Positions 8,296 to 16,208 of a DNA stretch of 21,022 nucleotides are shown here, piece after piece. Each line of letters begins with the position of its first letter. Positions within the stretch are counted from its first letter, which is position 1. Source of the stretch: Candidatus Auribacterota bacterium (GTDB lineage Bacteria > Auribacterota > JAFGBW01); contig JAFGBW010000231.1 in NCBI GenBank assembly GCA_016932965.1, positions 1 to 21,022 on the forward strand. Reading direction: 5' to 3'. The notes beneath the pieces were generated by a model. It worked only from the letters and a program-made list of their open reading frames with translations, was not told the DNA's origin and searched no databases. A program made the position numbers and the translations under genes.

Positions 8296-9333
8296 TCAAT
8301 AGATCTGCTGGGTCAGGCAGTGGACACCCCCAAGTCCACGGACGAATGTGAGTCCAGGAACGGGTATGATTTTCCGCTCAGGACAAAGCCGTGTCAATAT
8401 TTCCATTGCCACTTTGTCTTTGGGATCGTTGAAGACGGGCAGGACGAGGATTTGATTGGCAAAATAAAAATTGGCGTAGGAGGCGGGGATTCTGAAATCC
8501 TGGAAATATTTCGGTTCAGGCATGGGAAGCTTGACGATGTGGAATGGTTTGCCCATGAGATTGGTTTCGGATAATAGCTGTTTATAGGCTTCGTCAAGCG
8601 GCTCAAAATTTTCATCTTTTGGATCCTCTTCATGGGAACAGACAATGATATGGGGATTGACGAATCGGGCGAAATCATCAATGTGGCCGTCTGTATCATC
8701 ACCGGCGATCCCTTGTTCCAGCCAGATGATTTTTCTGATTCCCAGATACTGACGTAATTTGTTTTCGATGCTTTTTTGGTTCAGATGGGGATTTCTGTTC
8801 GGATTCAACAGGCAGCTTTTTGTCGTGAGAAGGACCTCCTCACCATTCACATCAATGGAACCTCCCTCCAAAATCATTTCAGGTTCTAAGAGAGCCGGAC
8901 ATCCTATCCATTCGGCAAACCTTTTTTTTATCTGGTTGTCATCGTCCCATGGAGGATATTTCCCCCCCCAGGCATTATATCCCCAGTTGGTGATGGCCCA
9001 ATTTTTTTTCTCTGAATGAGACCAGACGTAATTAGGACCGGTGTCTCTCATCCAGCAATCATTATTTGAGACAGGAGGAAAATGAATCCGGGACAGATGG
9101 CCTCCCTGGTGTATGACGGATTGAAGGATGGCCTGTTTATCGTCAAGGGGTTTTGTTGAAATATAAACATCTTCAAATTGCGAGATAGCCGAGGCCAGGA
9201 CAGCCATGTCTTCCTGGACCTGGTGTTCTGTTCCTTTCCATGTTTCCGGATTGGTAGGCCAGGCGATGAGCGTCCCGCGATGGATGTTCCATTCAGCAGG
9301 CATAAAGTAGGGGGATTGTCGGCTGTCGTTCAT
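8296..9333 (-). CDS. aguA: Agmatine deiminase
   Basis: Converts agmatine to N-carbamoylputrescine and ammonia, a step of putrescine synthesis from arginine. The 345-residue protein has the family's catalytic landmarks: RDTGP at 96-100, EGGS at 156-159, GDDTDGHIDD at 211-220 with the catalytic histidine H217, and the nucleophile cysteine C339 in GGVHCLTQQ at the C-terminus. The length fits the bacterial enzymes (about 340-370), and no active-site residue is missing. The ribosome binding site is weak; Met11 is an alternative start but would lose the usual MPAEW lead-in. The usual partner, N-carbamoylputrescine amidase (AguB), is not in the window. It follows the exonuclease gene by a short gap and may share its transcript. 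Confidence 0.95.
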   Translation of the reverse strand: MNDSRQSPYFMPAEWNIHRGTLIAWPTNPETWKGTEHQVQEDMAVLASAISQFEDVYISTKPLDDKQAILQSVIHQGGHLSRIHFPPVSNNDCWMRDTGPNYVWSHSEKKNWAITNWGYNAWGGKYPPWDDDNQIKKRFAEWIGCPALLEPEMILEGGSIDVNGEEVLLTTKSCLLNPNRNPHLNQKSIENKLRQYLGIRKIIWLEQGIAGDDTDGHIDDFARFVNPHIIVCSHEEDPKDENFEPLDEAYKQLLSETNLMGKPFHIVKLPMPEPKYFQDFRIPASYANFYFANQILVLPVFNDPKDKVAMEILTRLCPERKIIPVPGLTFVRGLGGVHCLTQQIY

Positions 9334-9369
9334 GGTAAGTCTTTATAGGATTAATTGTTTTTCAAACGG

Positions 9370-9975
9370 TTATGCTTTCTGCTGATGAGAGGGAGGATTG
9401 ATCGAGGGTAGTTTGAGCATTTCCAGATAAATTTGTCTGCACACCCAGGCATCCGTTGCTGCGTAGAGGAGCTGTTTGCGGGTTAGAACCGGATTCTCCC
9501 AATTGGAGGTCCGGGCAGATTTGGAAATCCTGATTTTTAAGAAAATAGCCGCCAGGCTTTTTAAATTTAAAGGCGAACACTTCCATTGTTTGGCCAGAGA
9601 CACCAGATCAATGATCCCTTTGACTTTGACCCCGTGTTCTTCGTTTAATTTGTTTATTTCATATCCGGGTTCCTGTCCAATCTTAAGGATTTTTTCATTT
9701 TGAAGGATATATTTTAATCTGGAGGGGATACCGGTTTTGGATATTGCGAAAAGACAAACATGATCCTGCGACGCCAGCTGAAGCAACGCAATGGGGTGGT
9801 GCTCCCCTTTTTTAAAGGAGGGTTTTGTTTCTGTGTCAAAACCAAGGATTTGTTCATCCTGAAGAAAAGAAAGGATGGAGTCACTTTCCTTTAGGGTGGA
9901 AGCAAAATGAATTTTCCCTGTAAAATGAAACAGGGGAAGATTGATCAAAGTATCCTTGTTGAGCACGTATTCCAT
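9370..9975 (-). CDS. 3'-5' exonuclease domain protein (DnaQ-like, WRN/RNase D type)
   Basis: A 201-residue protein made of one exonuclease fold. Exo I is GFDTET with D47 and E49; Exo III is YAATDAWVCRQIY with Y171 and D175. The family's Exo II aspartate is replaced by glutamate: the motif reads GYEINKL (E106) where most members have D. It lacks the HRDC domains of RNase D, so it resembles the short WRN-exonuclease-like proteins. The substrate (RNA or DNA ends) cannot be told. The frame could extend to a TTG at 10011, adding 12 unconserved residues; I prefer the ATG at 9975, though neither has a good ribosome binding site. It is first in a possible two-gene unit with the agmatine deiminase gene, with no obvious functional link. 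Confidence 0.85.
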   Translation of the reverse strand: MEYVLNKDTLINLPLFHFTGKIHFASTLKESDSILSFLQDEQILGFDTETKPSFKKGEHHPIALLQLASQDHVCLFAISKTGIPSRLKYILQNEKILKIGQEPGYEINKLNEEHGVKVKGIIDLVSLAKQWKCSPLNLKSLAAIFLKIRISKSARTSNWENPVLTRKQLLYAATDAWVCRQIYLEMLKLPSINPPSHQQKA

Positions 9976-10106
9976 GATATGATCATAAATGAAGATTGTA
10001 TAAAATACCAACGTTTTCTTTCATCATAATCGAAAACAATCCAAGTATTTAGTATCTTTAATTATTTCCAGGAAAGCAAGTTATAACTATTATTCGAATG
10101 AATATA

Positions 10107-10134
10107 TTGTTTGGTATTTTATTTGCTAAATAAT
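10107..10134 (+). promoter_or_regulatory. Candidate promoter for the coiled-coil protein gene
   Basis: TTGTTT (10107-10112) and AATAAT (10129-10134, 5 of 6 to consensus) are 16 nt apart. Transcription from it would start near 10141, after the ATG at 10133, which supports translation from the GTG at 10163. Confidence 0.4.
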
Positions 10135-10147
10135 GGCAAGGAATAAA

Positions 10148-10153
10148 AAGGAG
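10148..10153 (+). promoter_or_regulatory. Ribosome binding site that decides the start of the coiled-coil gene
   Basis: AAGGAG sits 9 nt before a GTG at 10163. The upstream in-frame ATG at 10133 has no ribosome binding site, and its extra residues would put ten mostly charged residues in front of an otherwise classic signal peptide. Confidence 0.75.
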
Positions 10154-10162
10154 TTTAAAAAA

Positions 10163-12298
10163 GTGAAGAAAACTCTACTCATTATGATAGCTATATTTGG
10201 TTTTATTACTCTTAGCTGGGCCGCCAAACTGACTTTTTATGATGGAACGATTTTGGATGGTAAAATCGTTAAAGTCACTGAAGATGAAGTGACTTTACAA
10301 TATGATTTTGGCCAGATTGACCGTCAGAGAAGCCAGATTGCCTCCATCACGAATATGGACCCGTCAGAAGAGGCGTTGTTTGCTGCGATAAAACAAAATG
10401 CTGTTCCGGAACGTCAGGAACAGATCGTTTCCTTCAATTCACAACCTGTTCGACAGGAAAGAGATACTTATGCAGTCGCCGATTCTCAAAAAGGATTATT
10501 ACATAGCGATCAGGCAGACACGGAAGAAGACAACCTTGAAAGCGGAGACCTTCGCAAATCCGTCATGAATTCGCTCGCAGCATTAAAGGAAAGTTTAAAA
10601 GTGCAATATGAAAAGGAAAAAAATGAATTGATACAATCCTTTGAGAGGGAGAGGAATTTATTGGGAAATAAGCTTGAAGAACTTTCCGGCAATAATTCCA
10701 GGCTCAAAGAAGAGCTGGAAAGTGAAAAGCTGAAAACCTCGGCCCTGACTGTACGTCTTGAAGAGCAGCGGAATATGAATAATCAGCATCAGGAAAGCAT
10801 AGTGGAGTTTAAAAATGAGCTGGCTCAAGCCCATGAAAACAGTTTGAAAACAGAAGTGGTTTTTACGGAAAAGATGCAGGCCGCTTTGAAAAACAACCGG
10901 GAAGCATACGAGAAAGAAAAGCGATCTTTGATTGATGACTATGATGCCAGAAATTCGGAACTGGAAAAAGAATGGGCGAGGGCGAATAAAAAAATACTGG
11001 AACTGGCCAGAGAAAAGACCGATTTGGAGGCCAGGCTGGCTGCTACGGAAAAATTAAGCGATCAGACAGGAAAGGCTCTGTCTATTCTGGAAAGAGAATT
11101 CGATAAGTATAAAAAGGACATGAAACAAAATCACGCCGAGTTAAAAGCATCTGCTGAAAAAGAAAAGGGAGCGTTGGAAAAACTTCTGAATTCCAGCGGC
11201 GAATCCTTTGTCAGGATCAGGGACGAAAACACAGCCCTTCAGGAAAAAAACACTCAATCGCAGGAGCAGATCGAATCGCTCAAAACCCAAATAGAATCCT
11301 TGAATGATAAAATTGAATTCCTGGAAAATGAAAAGAGGAAAAATCAGGCGGAAATCCTGCGGGTATATGAGAAAATCAAGCAGACAAAGGAAGAGAATAA
11401 ACAGGAAAGAGAAAAACTGCTCAAGTCTCTTATTCAAGGGGCCATGGAGAAAAAGAAACAGGCCGGTTACTCCGGTGCGGCAGCTTCTTTACAAACAGCC
11501 GATGATTCCAGCCTGTTAGGCAGGAGAGGCATGATGGAGTTATTTCAGGATGATTTGAACGCCATGCGCTCCCAGCTGGAAAAAATGAAGAAACACGTAG
11601 CCAGATTAAATGAGGAAAATGCTTTTCTTAAAACCATCGCCCAGAGAAAAAGCCGAGAAATGAATCAGTTGGAAGCAGAGCTTGGCGATGCGAGAACAAA
11701 CATCATCAGACTGGAAGAAGAAAAAACGAATTTAAAAATCGAGATGGACAAAACCGTAAAAAGAATCCGCATGGAAGATAAACTGCATTATGAAAGGGAA
11801 AGAGACCAGATCGCCAAAGAGCATGATCGTTCAGTCCATTCTCTTGAAAGTAGGATCAGGGAGCTGGAAGACCGGATATCAGGAGCTTCCGCATCCCATC
11901 CGGAGCCTCTGCAGGAAGAGGAAGAAGACGTGTTGTCGTTTCCATTTTTGCTTCCCGAGAGGCGGCCCGAGATGAAGGTCTCAACGAAACAGGATGTGAT
12001 TCTAAAAAGGCCTTCACAGCCGGCCCCGGAAGAAATCACGGCCATTCAAAGGTCCTCTTCTATCAAGGTCAATGTTGGAACGGTTTCAGATATTGAACCT
12101 GATTTCAACCGGATTTATATTGAGACAAAAGAAATCGTCCGTGAAGGTGATATGCTTTACTTTTTGACTGACAAAGGCGAGGAGGTTCCTCTTTCCGTCA
12201 TCAAGGTTTTCAAGGATTTAAACGGCGCTATTGCCGAGATAAGGGATCCCCAAAAAATTCAAGGTCTGAAAATCCAGGCCACGGTCTATGCCCGGTAA
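10163..12298 (+). CDS. Secreted long coiled-coil protein of unknown function
   Basis: From the GTG the protein has 711 residues. It begins with a Sec signal peptide (MKKTLLIMIAIFGFITLSWA, cleavage likely after residue 20). A small beta-rich segment follows (AKLTFYDGTILDGKIVKV, about 21-65). Next comes a long, highly charged coiled coil (about 135-575, E/K/Q-rich, few prolines), interrupted near 436-462 by GAAASLQTADDSSLLGRRG. A proline-rich linker leads to a C-terminal beta-rich domain (about 631-711, IKVNVGTVSDIEPDFNRIYI...). I do not recognise the family. The architecture suggests a periplasmic or surface spacer with a globular end at each side. It is monocistronic, divergent from the exonuclease gene. 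Coiled coils give false similarity to myosin and SMC proteins; no ATPase motif is present. Confidence 0.8.
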   Translation: MKKTLLIMIAIFGFITLSWAAKLTFYDGTILDGKIVKVTEDEVTLQYDFGQIDRQRSQIASITNMDPSEEALFAAIKQNAVPERQEQIVSFNSQPVRQERDTYAVADSQKGLLHSDQADTEEDNLESGDLRKSVMNSLAALKESLKVQYEKEKNELIQSFERERNLLGNKLEELSGNNSRLKEELESEKLKTSALTVRLEEQRNMNNQHQESIVEFKNELAQAHENSLKTEVVFTEKMQAALKNNREAYEKEKRSLIDDYDARNSELEKEWARANKKILELAREKTDLEARLAATEKLSDQTGKALSILEREFDKYKKDMKQNHAELKASAEKEKGALEKLLNSSGESFVRIRDENTALQEKNTQSQEQIESLKTQIESLNDKIEFLENEKRKNQAEILRVYEKIKQTKEENKQEREKLLKSLIQGAMEKKKQAGYSGAAASLQTADDSSLLGRRGMMELFQDDLNAMRSQLEKMKKHVARLNEENAFLKTIAQRKSREMNQLEAELGDARTNIIRLEEEKTNLKIEMDKTVKRIRMEDKLHYERERDQIAKEHDRSVHSLESRIRELEDRISGASASHPEPLQEEEEDVLSFPFLLPERRPEMKVSTKQDVILKRPSQPAPEEITAIQRSSSIKVNVGTVSDIEPDFNRIYIETKEIVREGDMLYFLTDKGEEVPLSVIKVFKDLNGAIAEIRDPQKIQGLKIQATVYAR

Positions 12299-12361
12299 AC
12301 AATCAAGCACAGCTTTTGATTTCTAAAAAAGTTTGTTCAATACGGGAATATCTAAAATAAT

Positions 12362-12460
12362 TTTCACCACGAAGGACACGAAGAGAGATTAGAAGAAGAT
12401 TTAAAGTTATGAGTTGGAATGATGACATTTTATCTGAGCTCATAACTCAACATTCCAAGT
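12362..12460 (+). repeat. Dispersed intergenic repeat, copy 2 (short form)
   Basis: It begins TTTCACCACGAAGGACACG, matching the left end of copy 1 (20 of 24), and contains ATGAGTTGGAATGATGA at 12409-12425, identical to 17 nt on the minus strand of copy 1. Two interleaved inverted repeats occur: GTTATGAG (12406-12413) with CTCATAAC (12439-12446), and TTGGAATG (12414-12421) with CATTCCAA (12451-12458). The GGGCA/TGCCC hairpin of the other copies is missing, so it is probably a deleted form. It lies between the convergent coiled-coil and trxB genes. Confidence 0.6.
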
Positions 12461-12505
12461 CCACGGCGTTACCGGAGGTGATTTAATAGGTAGATGATTT
12501 CCGGG

Positions 12506-13432
12506 TTAATCGACGCCGGTTAAAAAGCGTTCAGTTTCCAGGGCGGCCATGCAGCCTGTTCCTGCGGCAGTGATGGCTTGTTTCCAGTAACGATCCTGTA
12601 CGTCCCCGCAGGCAAAAACCCCTTTGATGGAAGTCTTGGTGGAATTGGATTGCGTTATGATGAATCCTTCTTTGTCCAGGAGAATCTGGTTTTTCAAGAA
12701 ATTCGTATTGGGGGTATGGCCGATCGCATAAAACAGTCCGGAACAGGCCAGATTCTTTATTTCGCCGTTTTGGACGTTTTTCAAGTTCACTGACTCCAAG
12801 ATTTTCTGGCCCTTGGCTTCCGTCACAACCGTATTCCAGATGATTTCGATTTTAGGATTTTTCAGCAGCCTTTTCTGCATGATTTGCGATGCTCGTAATT
12901 GATCTCTCCGATGGATCAGATAGATTTTGGAGCCGAACCGGGATAAATGCAGTGCTTCTTCAGCGGCCGAATCACCGCCTCCGATCACAACGAGCACCTT
13001 GTTTCTGAAAGCAGGCAGAGCTCCATCACAGACGGCGCAGGCTGAAATACCCCTCTGCCAGAACTGTTCTTCTCCGGGGATGTTCAATTTTTTTGCCGTT
13101 GCGCCTGTCGCAATGATGAGGGTTTCAGATTCCAGTTCCTGGGTTTGACTTTTGACTTTGAAAGGCCGGGAGGAAAGCTGAACTGAATGGATTTCCTCGC
13201 TGAGGATCCGCACTCCGGCATGAAGAGACTGCTCTTTCATTTTGGTCATGAGTTCCATTCCGTTGATCCCTTCCTGAAATCCCGGAAAATTCTCAATCAC
13301 GGTCGTGGTCGTCAATTGACCTCCGGCCTGAATTCCTTCAAACATCAATGGATTTAAGTTCGCCCTGGCCGCATAAATCGCTGCTGTGTGTCCCGCCGGT
13401 CCTGATCCGATGATTACTACTTTTTCTGTCAT
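12506..13432 (-). CDS. trxB: Thioredoxin reductase
   Basis: FAD enzyme that passes electrons from NADPH to thioredoxin in the cytoplasm. The 308-residue protein has the FAD-binding GSGPAG at 9-14, the redox-active disulfide CAVC at 132-135 followed by DGA, the NADPH-binding GGGDSAAEEA at 151-160 with HRR at 174-176 for the 2'-phosphate, and the C-terminal FAD motif GVFACGD near 271-277. Length and motif spacing are standard for low-molecular-weight TrxB. An AAGGAT ribosome binding site lies about 8 nt upstream of the ATG. It appears monocistronic; palindromes separate it from proA. Its likely partner, the thioredoxin at 17834-18157, is encoded elsewhere in the window. Confidence 0.97.
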   Translation of the reverse strand: MTEKVVIIGSGPAGHTAAIYAARANLNPLMFEGIQAGGQLTTTTVIENFPGFQEGINGMELMTKMKEQSLHAGVRILSEEIHSVQLSSRPFKVKSQTQELESETLIIATGATAKKLNIPGEEQFWQRGISACAVCDGALPAFRNKVLVVIGGGDSAAEEALHLSRFGSKIYLIHRRDQLRASQIMQKRLLKNPKIEIIWNTVVTEAKGQKILESVNLKNVQNGEIKNLACSGLFYAIGHTPNTNFLKNQILLDKEGFIITQSNSTKTSIKGVFACGDVQDRYWKQAITAAGTGCMAALETERFLTGVD

Positions 13433-13527
13433 AGCCGATATCCTTTATTTAGCTTATTAAAATAAGACTGTCTTTTAGTTCTTACTTTAAGAAAAGAGAA
13501 AAACAAAATATTTTTATAATATTATTT

Positions 13528-13562
13528 CGCTTTCATGGGAACATTTTGTTCTCATGAAAGCG
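13528..13562. repeat. Inverted repeat with 16-nt arms and 3-nt loop
   Basis: Left arm CGCTTTCATGGGAACA (13528-13543), loop TTT, right arm TGTTCTCATGAAAGCG (13547-13562). One position is G against T, so the plus-strand RNA pairs fully with one G-U, while the minus-strand RNA has one A-C mismatch. No U-run follows directly on either strand, so it is not a typical intrinsic terminator. It lies upstream of trxB and downstream of proA on the minus strand. Confidence 0.8.
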
Positions 13563-13587
13563 CCGATAAAAATTTTTTGAAAAGGGA

Positions 13588-13623
13588 GCGGGAAAATCTT
13601 TTTTATAAAAAAGATTTTCCCGC
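13588..13623. repeat. Perfect 36-nt palindrome
   Basis: GCGGGAAAATCTTTTTT (13588-13604), centre AT, AAAAAAGATTTTCCCGC (13607-13623). The whole 36 nt equals its own reverse complement. It starts 36 nt past the proA stop on the minus strand. The short G-C-capped stem could end proBA transcription, but the U-run is inside the stem, not after it, so the terminator role is a guess. It could also be a protein-binding or replication-related palindrome. Confidence 0.85.
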
Positions 13624-13659
13624 AAATCCTTACCCCTTGTTAAAATTTAATGTAGATCA

Positions 13660-14943
13660 TTATTCCCGGATATGGCCTTTGCCGATGATCACATATTTAT
13701 AGGTGGTCAATTCTTTAAGCCCCATGGGGCCTCGGGCGTGGAGCTTATCAGTGCTGATTCCCATTTCTGCACCCAGGCCGAACTCGAAACCGTCGTTGAA
13801 CCGGGTGGAAGCATTCACAAAAACTGCGGAAGAGTCCACGTTTTGAATGAATTTGGATGCTGTGGTTTTATTTTCCGTGATGATGCTGTCGGAATGGCGC
13901 GATCCGTACAGTTCAATATGCTCAATGGCTCCCTGCACGGAATCTACAATACGGATGGAAAGGATCTTGTCCAGGTATTCGGTTTTCCAGTCTTGTTCGG
14001 TAGCGGCTTCAAGGGTCGGATCAATTTTTCGTGCGGCTTCGCATCCCTTTAAAAGCACATTTTCTTTTTTATATTCGCTGATCAGTGCCGGCAGAATATC
14101 CCGGGCGATCTCCCGGTCGACTAAGAGTGTTTCCATGGCATTGCAGACGCCTGGCCTCTGTACTTTGGCGTTTAAGGAAATATGAATGGCCTTTTTAAAA
14201 TCTGCTTCCTTGTCGATGAAGACATGGCAAATACCTTTATAATGCTTGATGACCGGAATTTGCGAGTGGTTGGTCACAAATTCGATCAGTCCTTCTCCGC
14301 CCCGGGGGATGATGAGATCCACCTTGTCTTTTTGCTTCAATAATTCCAAAACAGCCTCTCTTTCCTTAAAGGGAATGAGGGTGACACATTCTTCCGGCAG
14401 TTTGAGCTCTTTAAGCGTTTCACAGATGCAGAAAGCCAGGCTGCGATTGGTATAAAAGGATTCCTTGCCTCCTTTGAGGATGACGGCATTTCCGCTTTTT
14501 AAAGTCAAAGCCGCCGCATCAATCGTCACATTGGGTCGGGATTCATAGATCATTCCGATGACTCCAATGGGAACAGAGATTTTGGAGATTTCAAGACCGT
14601 TTGGACGAACGGTTTTATCCAGAATCACACCCAGAGGGTCCGGTAAAGCGACGATCTGTTCAAGAGAGAGCAACAGGCTTTCAAGGCGTTTGTCATTCAA
14701 GGTCAGCCTGTCGAGTATGGCGCTGGTTAATTTATTTTTTCTGGCCAGTTGGAGGTCTTTTTCATTGGCTGCCAGGATCACGGGTTTTTCCTGCTGGATT
14801 TTTTTCGCCAGCAACTTCAGGATTTCATTTCTTTTATCCAGAGGCAGATTGGCGAGGCTAAACCAGGCTCTTCTTGCCTTGAAGCAAATGGATTTGATGG
14901 TTTCAGTTATCTCATAGCTGGATTCAGAAGACTTCGATGTCAT
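13660..14943 (-). CDS. proA: Gamma-glutamyl phosphate reductase
   Basis: NADPH-dependent reduction of gamma-glutamyl phosphate to glutamate semialdehyde, the second step of proline synthesis. The 427-residue protein has an aldehyde-dehydrogenase fold with the catalytic cysteine C267 in RPGVCNAMET, the nucleotide-binding region ESRPNVTIDAAALTLKSGNA near 134-153, and the family C-terminus FEFGLGAEMGISTDKLHARG. Length matches the family (about 415-430). An AAAGGAG ribosome binding site lies about 8 nt before the ATG. It follows proB by 49 nt on the same strand and is the second gene of a proBA operon. No anomalies seen. Confidence 0.98.
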   Translation of the reverse strand: MTSKSSESSYEITETIKSICFKARRAWFSLANLPLDKRNEILKLLAKKIQQEKPVILAANEKDLQLARKNKLTSAILDRLTLNDKRLESLLLSLEQIVALPDPLGVILDKTVRPNGLEISKISVPIGVIGMIYESRPNVTIDAAALTLKSGNAVILKGGKESFYTNRSLAFCICETLKELKLPEECVTLIPFKEREAVLELLKQKDKVDLIIPRGGEGLIEFVTNHSQIPVIKHYKGICHVFIDKEADFKKAIHISLNAKVQRPGVCNAMETLLVDREIARDILPALISEYKKENVLLKGCEAARKIDPTLEAATEQDWKTEYLDKILSIRIVDSVQGAIEHIELYGSRHSDSIITENKTTASKFIQNVDSSAVFVNASTRFNDGFEFGLGAEMGISTDKLHARGPMGLKELTTYKYVIIGKGHIRE

Positions 14944-14992
14944 GATTGATTCAGGCTCCTTTTATAAATTTAAGACATAGGAAGTCATTTTT

Positions 14993-16129
14993 TCATGGGG
15001 GTTGATTCTGGATCACCGCCAGATTGTCCTTATGGATGACTTCCTCATAAATGATGTTGTTTTCCAACACTTGAGAAAATTCCCTGCTTTTCAGCCCCTT
15101 GATTTTCAAGATATCAGCAGAGGAATAATTCACCAGTCCACGGGCCACTTCCTCCCGGTCACAAAGTACACGGACCACCATACCTTTATTGAATTCTCCC
15201 GTGACATTTCGGATTCCGATGGCCAGAAGGGAACTGTTTTTCTTTATGAGGGCGGTTTTGGCTCCCTCATCCACATGAATTTCCCCATGGGGTTTTGCAA
15301 AATACGCGATCCATCTTTTTTTACGTTTCATGAAGGTTTCTGATGGAAGGAACAATGTGCCCAATTCCTTTCCCTCGAAAAGCTCCTGCAAGACATGCAT
15401 TTTATTTCCATTCGCCAGGATGACGGGTTTTTGGCTGTTAACCAGCTGTTGAATCGCGAGGATCTTGGATTTCATCCCTCCTGCCCCGAAAGAAGATTGG
15501 GAATCGGTAATTTTAAAAAGGACGTTTTTATCAATTTTTTCAACAAGCGGGATCACGGATCCGGCTTTTTCCATGTCAAGAAAACCGTCGATATTGCTGA
15601 GGATGATCACGAGGTCCGTGTAAACAGTATGGCTGACAAGGGTGCAAAGCCGGTCATTGTCGCCAAAGGTGATTTCATGTGTGGCTACGGTGTCGTTTTC
15701 ATTGACAATGGGTATGATTTTTTTATTCAGGAGAGCTGAAAAAGTATTGGTGATATTCAAATACCTGTTCGGATTCTGAAAATCTTCCTGAGTAACGAGG
15801 AGCTGGGCAATTTCCACATGATGTTTATTGAACTCGTTCCGGTATGCTTCGATCAAAAGGGTTTGCCCCACGGCAGCCAGGGCCTGGATATCAGGCAGCG
15901 TCTGGGGTCTTGACCTGATCCCCAGTTTTCCCATGCCTGAGGCAATGGCGCCTGAGGAAACCAGGATGATTTGCTTTTTATATTGTGTCGAGAGGATGTA
16001 AATTTGTTCAGCCAGATGGGAGACCCTGGACCGGTTCAAACTCCCTGATTCCGCGGCAAGGACATTGGAGCCAATCTTGATGACAATTCGCTTTGCATTT
16101 TTTAAAATTCGCTGTCTGATGTCTTTCAT
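14993..16129 (-). CDS. proB: Glutamate 5-kinase with PUA domain
   Basis: Phosphorylates glutamate to gamma-glutamyl phosphate, the first and usually proline-inhibited step of proline synthesis. The 378-residue protein has an amino-acid-kinase domain with IVIKIGSN at 15-22, VSSGAIASG at 57-65, NENDTV at 143-148 and FGDND at 155-159. A C-terminal PUA domain follows (about 280-360, GEIHVDEGAKTALIKKNSSL...). The full two-domain form matches E. coli ProB (367). An AGG ribosome binding site lies about 7 nt before the ATG. It is the first gene of the proBA operon and divergent from the small secreted-protein gene, with 79 nt between starts. Confidence 0.98.
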   Translation of the reverse strand: MKDIRQRILKNAKRIVIKIGSNVLAAESGSLNRSRVSHLAEQIYILSTQYKKQIILVSSGAIASGMGKLGIRSRPQTLPDIQALAAVGQTLLIEAYRNEFNKHHVEIAQLLVTQEDFQNPNRYLNITNTFSALLNKKIIPIVNENDTVATHEITFGDNDRLCTLVSHTVYTDLVIILSNIDGFLDMEKAGSVIPLVEKIDKNVLFKITDSQSSFGAGGMKSKILAIQQLVNSQKPVILANGNKMHVLQELFEGKELGTLFLPSETFMKRKKRWIAYFAKPHGEIHVDEGAKTALIKKNSSLLAIGIRNVTGEFNKGMVVRVLCDREEVARGLVNYSSADILKIKGLKSREFSQVLENNIIYEEVIHKDNLAVIQNQPP

Positions 16130-16146
16130 GGTCTGCCTGAAAACTA

Positions 16147-16175
16147 TTGTTTTTTTTAATGGGATAGGATATAGT
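16147..16175 (+). promoter_or_regulatory. Candidate promoter for the small secreted protein gene
   Basis: TTGTTT (16147-16152) and TATAGT (16170-16175) with exactly 17 nt between them. The -10 matches 5 of 6; the -35 only 3 of 6. An AGAGGAG ribosome binding site follows at 16193-16199. Confidence 0.4.
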
Positions 16176-16208
16176 ATACATTAGGTAGAAAAAGAGGAGT
16201 TTATTAAA

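Noticed and set aside
8092-8574. 160-codon plus-strand frame across the DUF362/agmatine deiminase junction
   Set aside because: Overlaps both convergent real genes out of frame and has no family features.
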